DNA of 43,306 nucleotides, from NCBI GenBank assembly GCA_018399715.1, contig JAGYNR010000007.1, forward strand, positions 1 through 43,306. Reading direction: 5' to 3'. This document shows, one piece after another, positions 25,334-33,412 of this stretch. The notes under the pieces were generated by a model. The model ran no database searches, was not told where the DNA came from, and worked only from the letters and a program-made list of their open reading frames with translations. Position numbers and translations under genes: made by a program. The first letter of the stretch is position 1. Each line of letters begins with the position of its first letter. The DNA is from Desulfobacterales bacterium. Lineage in GTDB: Bacteria; Desulfobacterota; Desulfobacteria; Desulfobacterales; SKZT01.

Positions 25334-26700
25334 AGATCCTTATCGTTGATGACGAACAACTCGTCCTGACCTCTATTAAAAGAATATTTAAGCGAAAAGG
25401 GTATCAGCAGGTAGATATATGCAATAATGGGGAAAAGGCCATTGAACTCATCAAAACCAACGATTACGATATTGTTCTGTTAGACCTTCTGATGCCCGGG
25501 ATAGACGGAATTCAAGTACTGGAAAAATCAAAGCCGTTCAAACCCGAAACCGAATTTATTATCCTCACAGCAGTCGATGATGTCTCAAGTGCTGTGAAAA
25601 CTATACGTCTCGGCGCCTATGATTATCTTGTAAAAACAACGGATCCTCAGCGGTTGATTCTCACCACTGAAAGAGCCTACGAACACAAAGGATTACTGGC
25701 AGGACTTGCAGGAGCCCAGGGCCGAAAGATAAAAAAAGTTCCCAAAATTTTTGAAAGCATCATTACCCGGTCTCCCCGAATGCTTGAATTGCTATCGTTT
25801 GCCCAGATTATGGCCAAGGGCGGAAATCCGGTTCTTATCACCGGTGAATCCGGGACTGGCAAGGAACTTCTCTCCAGAGGCATCCACAAGGGCGGCCCTT
25901 TTCCTAAAGGCCCTTTTGTACCTGTAAATGTTGCATCAATTCCTGAGTCTTTATTTGAAAGTCAATTTTTCGGACATCTTAAGGGGGCTTTCACCGGTGC
26001 TCAGGCAGATTATCCGGGTTTTTTCCGCCAGGCAAACGGCGGAACTTTATTTTTGGATGAAATCGGAGAGCTTCCATTTAATCTTCAAGCTAAACTTTTG
26101 AGGGTACTGGAAGAAAAAACGGTTACACCCATCGGAGAAACCAAATCCATTCCGGTAGATTTTCGCATTGTTTCTGCCACCAATCAGGACCTGGACATCG
26201 CTTGCCAGAAAGGTAAATTCCGTCTCGACCTGATGTATCGGCTTAAATCTGCAACTATCCACCTGCCGCCGCTTAGGGAACGTAGAGAAGATATCCAGCT
26301 TCTGGCTGAATACTTTCTTGAAAAAGCGTGCAACCGCCATGACAAACACATAAAAGGATTCAGTTCAGAAGCTATGGCGATTTTGCGTGGCAGGGAGTTT
26401 CCCGGCAATATCCGGGAACTCGCTCAGTTGGTAGAAACATCGGTATTGTTAACAGAAACTGATTTCGTTCTTCCCCAGGCCCTCGGAGAAACCTTCATCC
26501 CTGTTACCAGCACCTTTGCCCGACGGTTATGTACTTTAAAAGAGGATTCCCTGGCTCATGTCGCTTATGTTTTAACACAAACCCAGGGAAATCGTCAAAA
26601 AACAGCAGAAATTCTTGGCATTACAATCCGTCAGATTCAGCGGAAGATTGCACTGATGAAAAAAGATGATAAATGGAAAAAAATCATAAATGACATTTAG
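25330..26700 (+). CDS. NtrC-family sigma-54-dependent response regulator
   Basis: A 456-residue activator. The receiver domain (about 1-120) has Asp52 in IVLLDLLMPGIDG. The AAA+ domain (about 145-385) has Walker A GESGTGKE, the sigma-54 contact loop GAFTGA, Walker B TLFLDEIGELP, and a sensor/arginine finger region in VSATNQD and RLKSATIHLPPLRER. A Fis-type helix-turn-helix at the end reads QKTAEILGITIRQIQRKI. The intact GAFTGA means it can open sigma-54 promoters. Such a promoter lies 207 bp past its stop, with a symmetric site directly after the stop codon. It is probably phosphorylated by the kinase encoded just upstream and is the likely activator of the chemosensory operon. Confidence 0.95.
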   Translation: MKILIVDDEQLVLTSIKRIFKRKGYQQVDICNNGEKAIELIKTNDYDIVLLDLLMPGIDGIQVLEKSKPFKPETEFIILTAVDDVSSAVKTIRLGAYDYLVKTTDPQRLILTTERAYEHKGLLAGLAGAQGRKIKKVPKIFESIITRSPRMLELLSFAQIMAKGGNPVLITGESGTGKELLSRGIHKGGPFPKGPFVPVNVASIPESLFESQFFGHLKGAFTGAQADYPGFFRQANGGTLFLDEIGELPFNLQAKLLRVLEEKTVTPIGETKSIPVDFRIVSATNQDLDIACQKGKFRLDLMYRLKSATIHLPPLRERREDIQLLAEYFLEKACNRHDKHIKGFSSEAMAILRGREFPGNIRELAQLVETSVLLTETDFVLPQALGETFIPVTSTFARRLCTLKEDSLAHVAYVLTQTQGNRQKTAEILGITIRQIQRKIALMKKDDKWKKIINDI

Positions 26701-26729
26701 GTCGTCATGGACGACAAAAAAGTCGTCCA
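26701..26729. promoter_or_regulatory. Candidate upstream activator site (enhancer) for the NtrC-type regulator
   Basis: Three half-sites are packed into 29 bp: GTCGTC (26701-26706), TGGACGAC (26708-26715) and GTCGTCCA (26722-26729). The last two are perfect 8-bp inverted repeats around AAAAAA, and the first two are inverted around ATG. The site begins immediately after the regulator stop and ends about 180 bp before the -24/-12 promoter, which is the usual enhancer distance. No U-tract follows, so a terminator is less likely. Confidence 0.6.
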
Positions 26730-26905
26730 CTTAAATCCTGTTTAATATTAATTTGTTTTGTTGGTTTCCCGTTTTAGAATTTTGTTCTGACAACATTTAA
26801 AGATGTCATTTATGTCATAGCTCATCACAACTTATAGCAAGTCTTTCCAAATCTAAGAAACTATAAATTCAGATACTTACAATTTAAAATGTTTTTTTGT
26901 TTTTT

Positions 26906-26921
26906 TGGCCCATCCCTTGCT
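26906..26921 (+). promoter_or_regulatory. Sigma-54 (-24/-12) promoter of the chemosensory operon
   Basis: TGGCCCATCCCTTGCT has GG at 26907-26908 and GC at 26919-26920 with exactly ten bases between, and TTGCT matches the -12 box. The -24 box TGGCCC differs from TGGCAC at one base. Transcription would start near 26932, about 285 bases before the first gene. A candidate activator site lies 180 bp upstream and the activator gene ends just before that. Confidence 0.7.
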
Positions 26922-26939
26922 AAATAACAGGATCAGATG

Positions 26940-27081
26940 ACGGGAAAAAACACTCTCTCCCTTCTTATCCCGTATCTAACTTGTTTCAAGGCTGGGCGCT
27001 TTTCCTCCCACTGGGAAAACCTCCCTCCCTTATAATCGAATATAAGCCCCGGCTTTGAAACAACATCGACATTAGGGAGGG
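26940..27081 (+). ncRNA. Structured leader with 16-bp stem and possible pseudoknot
   Basis: The roughly 285-base leader has no convincing ORF. ACGGGA (26940-26945) can pair with TCCCGT (26968-26973). TTGTTTCAAGGCTGGG (26981-26996) pairs along all 16 bases with 27048-27063 if two G-U pairs are allowed. Inside that loop CCCTCCCT (27023-27030) is a perfect complement of AGGGAGGG (27074-27081) just outside, an H-type pseudoknot topology. Several further GGA motifs (near 26929, 26943, 27014, 27095, 27116, 27143) could bind a CsrA-type regulator. The rest of the 26730-27217 gap shows nothing else apart from the promoter. Confidence 0.45.
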
Positions 27082-27217
27082 AAATAAATCAAAAAGGAGC
27101 TTTTACATATTCAAAGGGAAGTTCAGTGGTATCCGTAATTTCAGGAAATGCTGTATCATTTCCTTATTTGATTTTTTGGTATTTAACATGCCCTTAGAAG
27201 AAAATGAGAAAACATTT

Positions 27218-27631
27218 ATGACAGAAGATATTCAACGAATTCTCATTGTGGATGACGAACCTGAGTTTGTAAAGACAATTTATCGTCATTTGAGGAGAGA
27301 AGGGTTTGCTCTGTATAGCGCTAATGATGGAAAAATGGCCAAGGAAGAGATACAAAACGCTTTTGCACAAGGGCTTCCGATACAACTGGTCATTACGGAT
27401 GTCCTGATGCCCAGGTTGGATGGAATCGAACTGTTGACATGGATAAAGCAGATACATCCTGAAATTTCCGTTATTGCTGTGTCTGGATTTGCTGACACAT
27501 TATTGGCAGGCAAGCTGATTCGCCCCGAAATGGATGAATATTGTCAGAAACCGTTCACACCTCAAGAGATGATGTTGCTTTTGGAACGAGTTCAGGAAAA
27601 ACGAAGAAATCATGAATTTGATCATGAATAG
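27218..27631 (+). CDS. Single-domain response regulator heading the chemosensory operon
   Basis: A 137-residue receiver: ILIVDDEPEF, phosphoacceptor Asp in LVITDVLMPRLDG, Ser in IAVSGFAD, Lys in YCQKPFTP. A short charged tail (RVQEKRRNHEFDHE) follows and no output domain is present. The frame is open from a TTG at 27176, and an ATG at 27188 also exists. ATG 27218 places the first strand at the normal distance and has a GAG-containing weak ribosome binding site. It is the first gene after the sigma-54 promoter and its structured leader, and it lies 22 bp before the first CheB-like gene. It is a likely phosphoacceptor of the operon's CheA. Confidence 0.85.
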   Translation: MTEDIQRILIVDDEPEFVKTIYRHLRREGFALYSANDGKMAKEEIQNAFAQGLPIQLVITDVLMPRLDGIELLTWIKQIHPEISVIAVSGFADTLLAGKLIRPEMDEYCQKPFTPQEMMLLLERVQEKRRNHEFDHE

Positions 27632-27653
27632 CATACTCAGAGAAGGCACCGAC

Positions 27654-28883
27654 ATGTTGATATTCTGTGAAGAATGTGGGGAGAAAATGGATATCATTTT
27701 AGATCAGAAGAACGCTACGCCCAGACATCTGAGGTGTCCTGGTTGCGGCGAGCTTCTTACCGTCAAAAATAATATACAAACCGCCAGCCTGGAAAGTCCG
27801 GAGGAGAATCTTCCGGATTCGTTGCAATTTGAAAAAGGCAATCAACCCCTTAAGCGCCAAAAGGTTCTGATTGTTGACGATTCGCTGTTGATTCGGCGTG
27901 CAATCCGTCGGATCTTTGAAGGCAACAACAGACTTGAAGTTGTTGGAGAAGCGGCTAACGGTGCCCAAGCTCTGGATTTAATTTCGCAAGTAAATCCGGA
28001 TGTCGTCACCTTAGATGTCAACATGCCAGTTATGGATGGTTTAACGACATTAAAGCACATGATGATAAAAACCCCTAAACCTGCCGTAATGATATCCACG
28101 TTGACCAGGGAAGGTGCTTCTATAACATTTGATGCCCTCAAATACGGTGCTGTTGATTTTATTCCTAAGCCTTCCCAGACCAGCGGTAAAAGTTTGGAAA
28201 AACAGCACGAAACAATTATCCGAAAGGTTTCACTGGCTGCTCGGGTGGAAACAAGGGCTATTCAATATTTACGTTCTGTTGAATGTGAAAAAAAATCAGA
28301 AAATGCTTTACCCGCCAAGAGACTTTTTGCTCTGGGTGCCTCGGAAGGGGGTTACAGTTCATTATTAAAAATCATTCCGCTGCTCAGCCCGGAAATTCGT
28401 ACTGCCTTTCTGGTGATTTTGTATGCAGAGCCTATGTATGTGGATGCGTTTGCCAGATATTTAAATGAACACAGCAGGATAAGCGTTTTAAACGCCAAAA
28501 ACGGGGATTTGATAGAGGGAGGAACCTGTTACCTGTGTTCTGGTGAAGAGTATCTGACCGTTGAAAAGTCCGGCAGTTCCTATCGTTTACAGGTAAGTCC
28601 TAATCCGTTTCCCAACCGTCGTGGGACCATCAACATGCTCATGATGTCCGTAGCGGAAACGTTAACGGACAAATCGGGGGGCGCTATATTATCGGGATCC
28701 GGATTTGATGGACTGGAGGGCCTGCGGGAAATCCTGCGGCAGGGAGGTACCGGTATTGTGCAGCATCCCAAAACCTGCCTTTGCAAAGAAATGCCGGTTT
28801 TTGTCTTAAACAATCTGAGCATAAATAATATCATACCCGACAGAGACATTGCGGACAAAATTAATGAAATGGATATACATTAA
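27654..28883 (+). CDS. Zinc ribbon-receiver-CheB-like protein, catalytic His missing
   Basis: A 409-residue protein in three parts. Residues 1-45 are a zinc ribbon (CEECGEKM and LRCPGCGELLTV). Residues ~69-190 are a receiver with KVLIVDDS, Asp in VVTLDVNMPVMDG and Lys in FIPKPS. Residues ~221-405 have the CheB methylesterase fold. Of the Salmonella CheB triad, Ser164 is kept (GASEGG) and Asp286 is kept (SGSGFDG). The QHM block with His190 reads YAE, so the catalytic histidine is Ala. It is probably not an active methylesterase but could dock on receptors or CheA in a phosphorylation-dependent way. The frame is open from 27612, but ATG 27654 has AGAAGG upstream and starts the zinc ribbon. Confidence 0.82.
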   Translation: MLIFCEECGEKMDIILDQKNATPRHLRCPGCGELLTVKNNIQTASLESPEENLPDSLQFEKGNQPLKRQKVLIVDDSLLIRRAIRRIFEGNNRLEVVGEAANGAQALDLISQVNPDVVTLDVNMPVMDGLTTLKHMMIKTPKPAVMISTLTREGASITFDALKYGAVDFIPKPSQTSGKSLEKQHETIIRKVSLAARVETRAIQYLRSVECEKKSENALPAKRLFALGASEGGYSSLLKIIPLLSPEIRTAFLVILYAEPMYVDAFARYLNEHSRISVLNAKNGDLIEGGTCYLCSGEEYLTVEKSGSSYRLQVSPNPFPNRRGTINMLMMSVAETLTDKSGGAILSGSGFDGLEGLREILRQGGTGIVQHPKTCLCKEMPVFVLNNLSINNIIPDRDIADKINEMDIH

Positions 28884-28939
28884 ATGGATGTTAAAAATAT
28901 TTTGTTTTTCAACTTTTAAGGAATCGGAGGAATATCATA

Positions 28940-31546
28940 ATGTTTAAAAACATGAAGCTCGGAGTAAAATTGCTGATAGTCGGTTGTTTGTTAACAATAC
29001 TGCCGCTTTTGATTGTCGGTGGCGTAGTTCTTTATCAAAACAGCCAGATGCTGAAAGTATCGGATGAGGAAAGTACTAAACTGGCTTACGCAGACTTAGA
29101 TCATATTGCACAAAATATGTGGTCCATTTGCGATACACAGAACGACCTTCAGGAGCAGACCCTTCGCAGCTACCTGAGAATGGCTCAGGAGCTGGTTAAC
29201 AAAGAAGGTGACTTTTCTTTAGGCACTCAAACGATTAGATGGACATGTATGAACCAGTTTTCAAATAATGTTGATCAGGCTGAACTGCCTCAGATGCTGA
29301 TCGGAGGAAAATGGCTCGGCCAGGTCACATCTACGTCCCAAACAGTAGCCATCGTAGATAAGGTACAAAATCTTACCGGAGGTGCTACCTGTACGGTTTT
29401 TCAAAAAATGAACGCGGCAGGAGATATGCTTCGGGTAGCTACCAATGTTTTGAAAGCCAATGGAAACCGCGCCGTTGGAACGTTTATTCCCTACATGAAT
29501 CCGGATGGCAAGCCTAACCCGGTCGTGTCAAGTCTTCTTCAGAGTCAGACATATGTCGGAAGAGCATTTGTTGTCAACAAATGGTATACCACCGCTTATC
29601 ATCCTATCCATAACAAAGATAATCAGGTGATCGGCGCACTTTATGTAGGCATTCCCCAGGAAAGTGTAACAACTCTTCGGGAAGCTATCATCGATACGGA
29701 GGTTGGTAAAACCGGCTATGTTTACGTTTTGGACAGTGAAGGTAACTATGTTATTTCCCAGGACGGAAAACGTGACGGTGAATATATCTGGGAAGCCAGA
29801 GATGAGGACGGAAACCTGTTTATTCAGGAAATTATCAGCAAGGCATTGTCATCGGGAAAACAGGAAATTACCGAGGTTCGCTACCCCTGGAAAAACCCCG
29901 GAGATCCTGCTGCCCGTATGAAAGTGGCCAGAATTATTTATTTCGAACCGTGGGATTGGGTGATTGGTGTTGGTTCATACCTGGAAGAGTTTTATGACAG
30001 TACCAACCGGATGAAAGACTTGAGCAACAGAGGTAACCTTATCTTTTTAGGAATTATGGCAGTATCCCTGCTGGCCGCCGTTGTGATCTGGCTGTTTACA
30101 TCGAGAACAATTGCCAACCCGATTGTTAATATTGCTGATACGGTCAGAAAAATTGCATCTGAACGGGATCTGACCCTTTCAGTGCCGGTAGAAAGCCGTG
30201 ATGAAGTCGGAAACATGGCCGCAGAATTTAACAATATGGTACAACAACTAAGGGAATCTTTTGTGCTGGTCAATACATCGGCAGAAAAGGTTGAAAGTCA
30301 TGCAAGTGAGGTTTCCCAGCGGGCAACATCCAACAGATCCAGAGCTGAAAACGAAGAAAAACGAACCGGTGAGGTACAGAAAACCGTCTCCGAAATGGGG
30401 TTGACAGCCGGTGAGGTAGCACAGCTATCCCAGGCACAGAGCGAGTCAGCCACCAATTCTAATAAAAGTATTCAGGAACTTGTTAAATCAATGTCGAGTA
30501 TCGCTGAATCCAGCCGGGCTCAGATCGATGAAGCCAACAGGGCAACGGAGCGTGTTGAGGCTATGGGTGAAACCGGCGCTAAGGTTGTGGCAACCGCCAG
30601 AAACCAGGGTGTTGAGGTTTCCCGGGTTACAGAAGCTATGAATGAAATTGCAAAGGCTGTTGATGAAATGACCAAGGTAGCCAAACAGTCTACAGATCAT
30701 GGTAAGGAAGTGCTGGCGGCTGCCCAGGAGGGTGCTAATTCGGTTAACGCCACAGTTGAAGGTATGAAAGCCATTGCAGAATCCTCAGATCAGATATCGG
30801 AAATTATTTCTGTAATCACCGAAATCGCAGAGCAAACAAACCTGTTGGCCCTGAACGCAGCCATTGAGGCAGCTCGTGCCGGTTCTCACGGAAAGGGTTT
30901 TGCAGTCGTTGCAGATGAAGTTGGTAAGCTGGCACAACGTTCATCTGAGGCAGCTAAAGAGATTACACAGCTTATCAAAGACTCTACGAACAGAGTTAAT
31001 GAGGGAACCAAGTTAACCGATCAATCCCAGATGGCTTTGATGAAAATCACCGAAGGCGGTAAAGTGAACATGGATGCTATTGAGGAGATTTCCCAAACGG
31101 CCAATAGTCTGGCTGATGGTACCCAGCAGGTTCATGAGATGATGAAAAGTTTGAACGCTCTTGCACAGGAAATTGAAAGCATGGCAGGTCAGCAGGGTGC
31201 CCGGCGTGAGGATGCTCAAAAGGCACTGGCAGCCCTGGTGGAAAAATCAGGAGTTATTGCCAAGCTGGTTGAAGAGGCACAACGTGTATCTAACATGGTT
31301 AGCCAGCAGATGGATGACATTGTTGAACGTACCGAAAACATGAAGGGTCTTACTGACCTTCAGGCCGGACGATCCAAGAACCTGGTACAATTAAGTAATG
31401 AATCTGCCGAAGCATCTAAAATGACGGTGGAAGGTGCCGGACAGGTTGTGGGCATTACCGGGGAACTTCAGGAGCTTTCATCAGTCCTTACCAATCAGGT
31501 TGCCCAGTTCAAGGTTAATGAACAAAAAGCCGGGCAAACCGGTTAA
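28940..31546 (+). CDS. Methyl-accepting chemotaxis protein with periplasmic Cache sensor
   Basis: An 868-residue inner-membrane chemoreceptor. A membrane segment (about 8-32) leads into a large periplasmic Cache-type region (about 35-355; [18 protein letters not shown] and [13 protein letters not shown] mark the second subdomain). The second membrane segment is about 365-387, followed by a HAMP domain (about 388-445) and a long coiled-coil signalling domain. The hairpin tip [19 protein letters not shown] (about residue 630) is fully conserved, so it should bind CheW and CheA. The C-terminus ends NEQKAGQTG, without the aromatic pentapeptide that tethers CheR. GGAGG precedes the ATG. It is the only receptor gene in the operon, so the sensed compound, probably a small organic solute, should define what the system responds to. 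Confidence 0.96.
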   Translation: MFKNMKLGVKLLIVGCLLTILPLLIVGGVVLYQNSQMLKVSDEESTKLAYADLDHIAQNMWSICDTQNDLQEQTLRSYLRMAQELVNKEGDFSLGTQTIRWTCMNQFSNNVDQAELPQMLIGGKWLGQVTSTSQTVAIVDKVQNLTGGATCTVFQKMNAAGDMLRVATNVLKANGNRAVGTFIPYMNPDGKPNPVVSSLLQSQTYVGRAFVVNKWYTTAYHPIHNKDNQVIGALYVGIPQESVTTLREAIIDTEVGKTGYVYVLDSEGNYVISQDGKRDGEYIWEARDEDGNLFIQEIISKALSSGKQEITEVRYPWKNPGDPAARMKVARIIYFEPWDWVIGVGSYLEEFYDSTNRMKDLSNRGNLIFLGIMAVSLLAAVVIWLFTSRTIANPIVNIADTVRKIASERDLTLSVPVESRDEVGNMAAEFNNMVQQLRESFVLVNTSAEKVESHASEVSQRATSNRSRAENEEKRTGEVQKTVSEMGLTAGEVAQLSQAQSESATNSNKSIQELVKSMSSIAESSRAQIDEANRATERVEAMGETGAKVVATARNQGVEVSRVTEAMNEIAKAVDEMTKVAKQSTDHGKEVLAAAQEGANSVNATVEGMKAIAESSDQISEIISVITEIAEQTNLLALNAAIEAARAGSHGKGFAVVADEVGKLAQRSSEAAKEITQLIKDSTNRVNEGTKLTDQSQMALMKITEGGKVNMDAIEEISQTANSLADGTQQVHEMMKSLNALAQEIESMAGQQGARREDAQKALAALVEKSGVIAKLVEEAQRVSNMVSQQMDDIVERTENMKGLTDLQAGRSKNLVQLSNESAEASKMTVEGAGQVVGITGELQELSSVLTNQVAQFKVNEQKAGQTG

Positions 31547-31583
31547 TAACGGGCATAGATTCTGTCACAACGACAATAAACGG

Positions 31584-31623
31584 GCAAGACGGCTATCATT
31601 GAACCATATTATCGCCGTCTTGC
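31584..31623 (+). promoter_or_regulatory. Intercistronic hairpin between the receptor and CheW genes
   Basis: GCAAGACGGC (31584-31593) and GCCGTCTTGC (31614-31623) form a perfect 10-bp GC-rich stem with a 20-base loop. No U-tract follows, so it is unlikely to be a full terminator. It could stabilise the receptor mRNA 3' end or cause partial attenuation, lowering expression of the downstream genes relative to the receptor. Confidence 0.5.
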
Positions 31624-31650
31624 TTATGGATAAAAAAGGGGATTAAAAAA

Positions 31651-32166
31651 ATGCAACAGGAAGCCTACACTAGGGAGACAGAACAGGTAGAGAAAGAACA
31701 GCTCATTCAGCTGGTGGGCTTTATGATCGGGAAAGAATATTTCGGTGTCGATATTCTTATGGTGCAGGAAATCATCCGATCAACGCCTATCACGGCTGTT
31801 CCCAACTCCCCGGATTTCATTGAGGGAGTAATCAATCTTCGCGGCAGCATTATACCCGTCATCGATCTTCGTAAACGTCTCAATTTACTAAAAATCAAGG
31901 ATAAAGAAAACAAAGAGAAAGAGGATATCTGGATTATCATTCTTGATGTAGAAGGCCGAACTACCGGTTTTATCGTAGACATGGTTACCGAGGTGTTAAA
32001 AATTCAAGAGGATTCTATTGAATCTCCTCCGGAGATCGTATCGGCTGGATTGAAAAGCCAATATATTCGAGGTGTATGTAAAATCGATAAACGGCTTTTG
32101 ATTTTGCTTGATTTCAACCGTATTCTGCTTCTGGATGAAATCAAAAAGCTTAAAGACGTCGATTAA
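31651..32166 (+). CDS. cheW: Chemotaxis adaptor CheW
   Basis: A 171-residue CheW-fold coupling protein linking the receptor tip to CheA. Family motifs include LVGFMIGKEYFGVDILMVQEI, TAVPNSPDFIEGVINLRG, IPVIDLRKRL and IIILDVEGRTTGFIVD, with the closing FNRIL. An insertion of charged residues (IKDKENKEKED, about 83-93) enlarges one loop relative to E. coli CheW. AGGGG precedes the ATG. It lies downstream of the receptor gene behind a strong hairpin and 22 bp before a CheY-like gene. Confidence 0.95.
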   Translation: MQQEAYTRETEQVEKEQLIQLVGFMIGKEYFGVDILMVQEIIRSTPITAVPNSPDFIEGVINLRGSIIPVIDLRKRLNLLKIKDKENKEKEDIWIIILDVEGRTTGFIVDMVTEVLKIQEDSIESPPEIVSAGLKSQYIRGVCKIDKRLLILLDFNRILLLDEIKKLKDVD

Positions 32167-32188
32167 AATTAATAAGGAATTTAAGAAG

Positions 32189-32533
32189 ATGGGCAAACGC
32201 ATTTTAATTGTTGATGACTCATCCATTATGAGAAAGATGATTACAAAAACCCTGAAAGCAGGGGGACACACTATTGTTGGAGAAGCAAAAAACGGAAAAG
32301 AGGCCGTAGCTCTTTATAAAGAATTGAAACCAGACTTGGTTACGATGGACATCACCATGAGAGAAATGGACGGGTTTGCGGCTGCTAAAGAAATTCTCAG
32401 TGATGATCCCGACGCTCAAATTATTTTTGTCTCCAACCTGGATGAAAAAAAATATGGAGAAGATGCAACGCAATTGGGCGCCATGGGCTATGTCAGTAAA
32501 AATAAAACCCAAAAACTGTTGGACCTGATATAA
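32189..32533 (+). CDS. cheY: CheY-like response regulator
   Basis: A 114-residue receiver: ILIVDDSSIMRKMI, phosphoacceptor Asp in VTMDITMREMDG (Arg replaces the usual Pro), the Thr/Ser position occupied by Ser in FVSNLDE, and the conserved Lys in YVSKNKT. It is on the short side for CheY, and the C-terminal helix ends abruptly at LLDLI. The frame is open from 32108 inside cheW, but ATG 32189 has AAGGAA upstream and gives the normal N-terminus. Whether it addresses a flagellar motor, type IV pili or something else cannot be told: no motility genes are in the window. Confidence 0.88.
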   Translation: MGKRILIVDDSSIMRKMITKTLKAGGHTIVGEAKNGKEAVALYKELKPDLVTMDITMREMDGFAAAKEILSDDPDAQIIFVSNLDEKKYGEDATQLGAMGYVSKNKTQKLLDLI

Positions 32534-32630
32534 GTTGGCCTTTGTAAAAACCTTAGAAAGAATTAACAAAATTATTTTTGATTGTAATGCTTTCTGCCCC
32601 GATTACGAACAACATGTCTGGAGCATGTGA

Positions 32631-33323
32631 ATGAGCTGTAATATCAAATTGAAAAATCTATCCTTTCAAAAAGTAATCTGGGGATGTTTTATACTTTTTT
32701 TTCTCGCCACTGTTATGGTTATTATATTCATAACATACGAATTGGAAGAAACGTCATTAAGGCAACAATTGCTTGACAAATCATCGGGATCTGTATCCTC
32801 TCCTGCATCGAATACCGATCTTCAGGATCATGTACTGGAATATTTTCGAAAACTCAAACATCGTATCTTTTGGGCTTTGGGAATATTGTTTCTCGGTACT
32901 GCCGTGTTATTTTTGTTAACGGTTCGCACCATTACCAACCGCCTTGAAAAGGTTATCCAGGGCACCCGTAAAATATCTCTGGGACAATTAGCGGTTTTCA
33001 TCCCGGTTCAACCTCATGATGAAATCGGAAAAATCGGCGAAATGATTAATGATATAGCGGCAAACTTTCAGGAAATTTTTCTGAGTCTTTGGAATCACAC
33101 AGAAAGCTGTATGTATACCCTGGAACAACTACGAAATCATTTTCAAATGTCCCCAAAGGTTCCGGATAAACTGGAGGATACCCTGGAACATTTAGATACT
33201 GACCTGGAAGGAATGCAAACCATCATTAAAAGTTTCGAATTTTATGATATTTGTTTAGAAAACGGAAAGATAATGGCTCTTGAAAAAACTGAAAAGAAGC
33301 CATCTGCAGCAGTTAACAAATGA
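32631..33323 (+). CDS. Membrane protein with HAMP domain only
   Basis: A 230-residue inner-membrane protein. Two membrane segments (about 15-35 and 81-101) enclose a ~45-residue periplasmic loop too small for a standard sensor domain. A HAMP domain follows (about 102-155; RTITNRLEKVIQGTRKISLGQL and DEIGKIGEMIND). The C-terminal 75 residues are predicted helical (LEQLRNHF, LEDTLEHLDTDLEGM), with no kinase, receptor or cyclase domain. It resembles a receptor with its signalling hairpin removed. GGAG precedes the ATG. Its place between cheY and cheA suggests a structural or modulatory partner of the array. No named family is recognised. Confidence 0.7.
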   Translation: MSCNIKLKNLSFQKVIWGCFILFFLATVMVIIFITYELEETSLRQQLLDKSSGSVSSPASNTDLQDHVLEYFRKLKHRIFWALGILFLGTAVLFLLTVRTITNRLEKVIQGTRKISLGQLAVFIPVQPHDEIGKIGEMINDIAANFQEIFLSLWNHTESCMYTLEQLRNHFQMSPKVPDKLEDTLEHLDTDLEGMQTIIKSFEFYDICLENGKIMALEKTEKKPSAAVNK

Positions 33324-33412
33324 AATTTTCTGCTGATTCAAAAAAGAATAACCTTTTGATTTCATATAACTTACAGTGGGAAAGTGAACGGTAACTTGAG
33401 AGGAGAAACACC

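Noticed and set aside
26708-26729. Inverted repeat after the NtrC-type regulator considered as a transcription terminator
   Set aside because: The stem is perfect but the A-run is in the loop and no U-tract follows. A third half-site upstream and the position relative to the sigma-54 promoter fit a protein-binding site better.
27127-27200. Short GTG-initiated frame in the operon leader
   Set aside because: Only about two dozen codons, no ribosome binding site at proper distance, and no similarity to known leader peptides.
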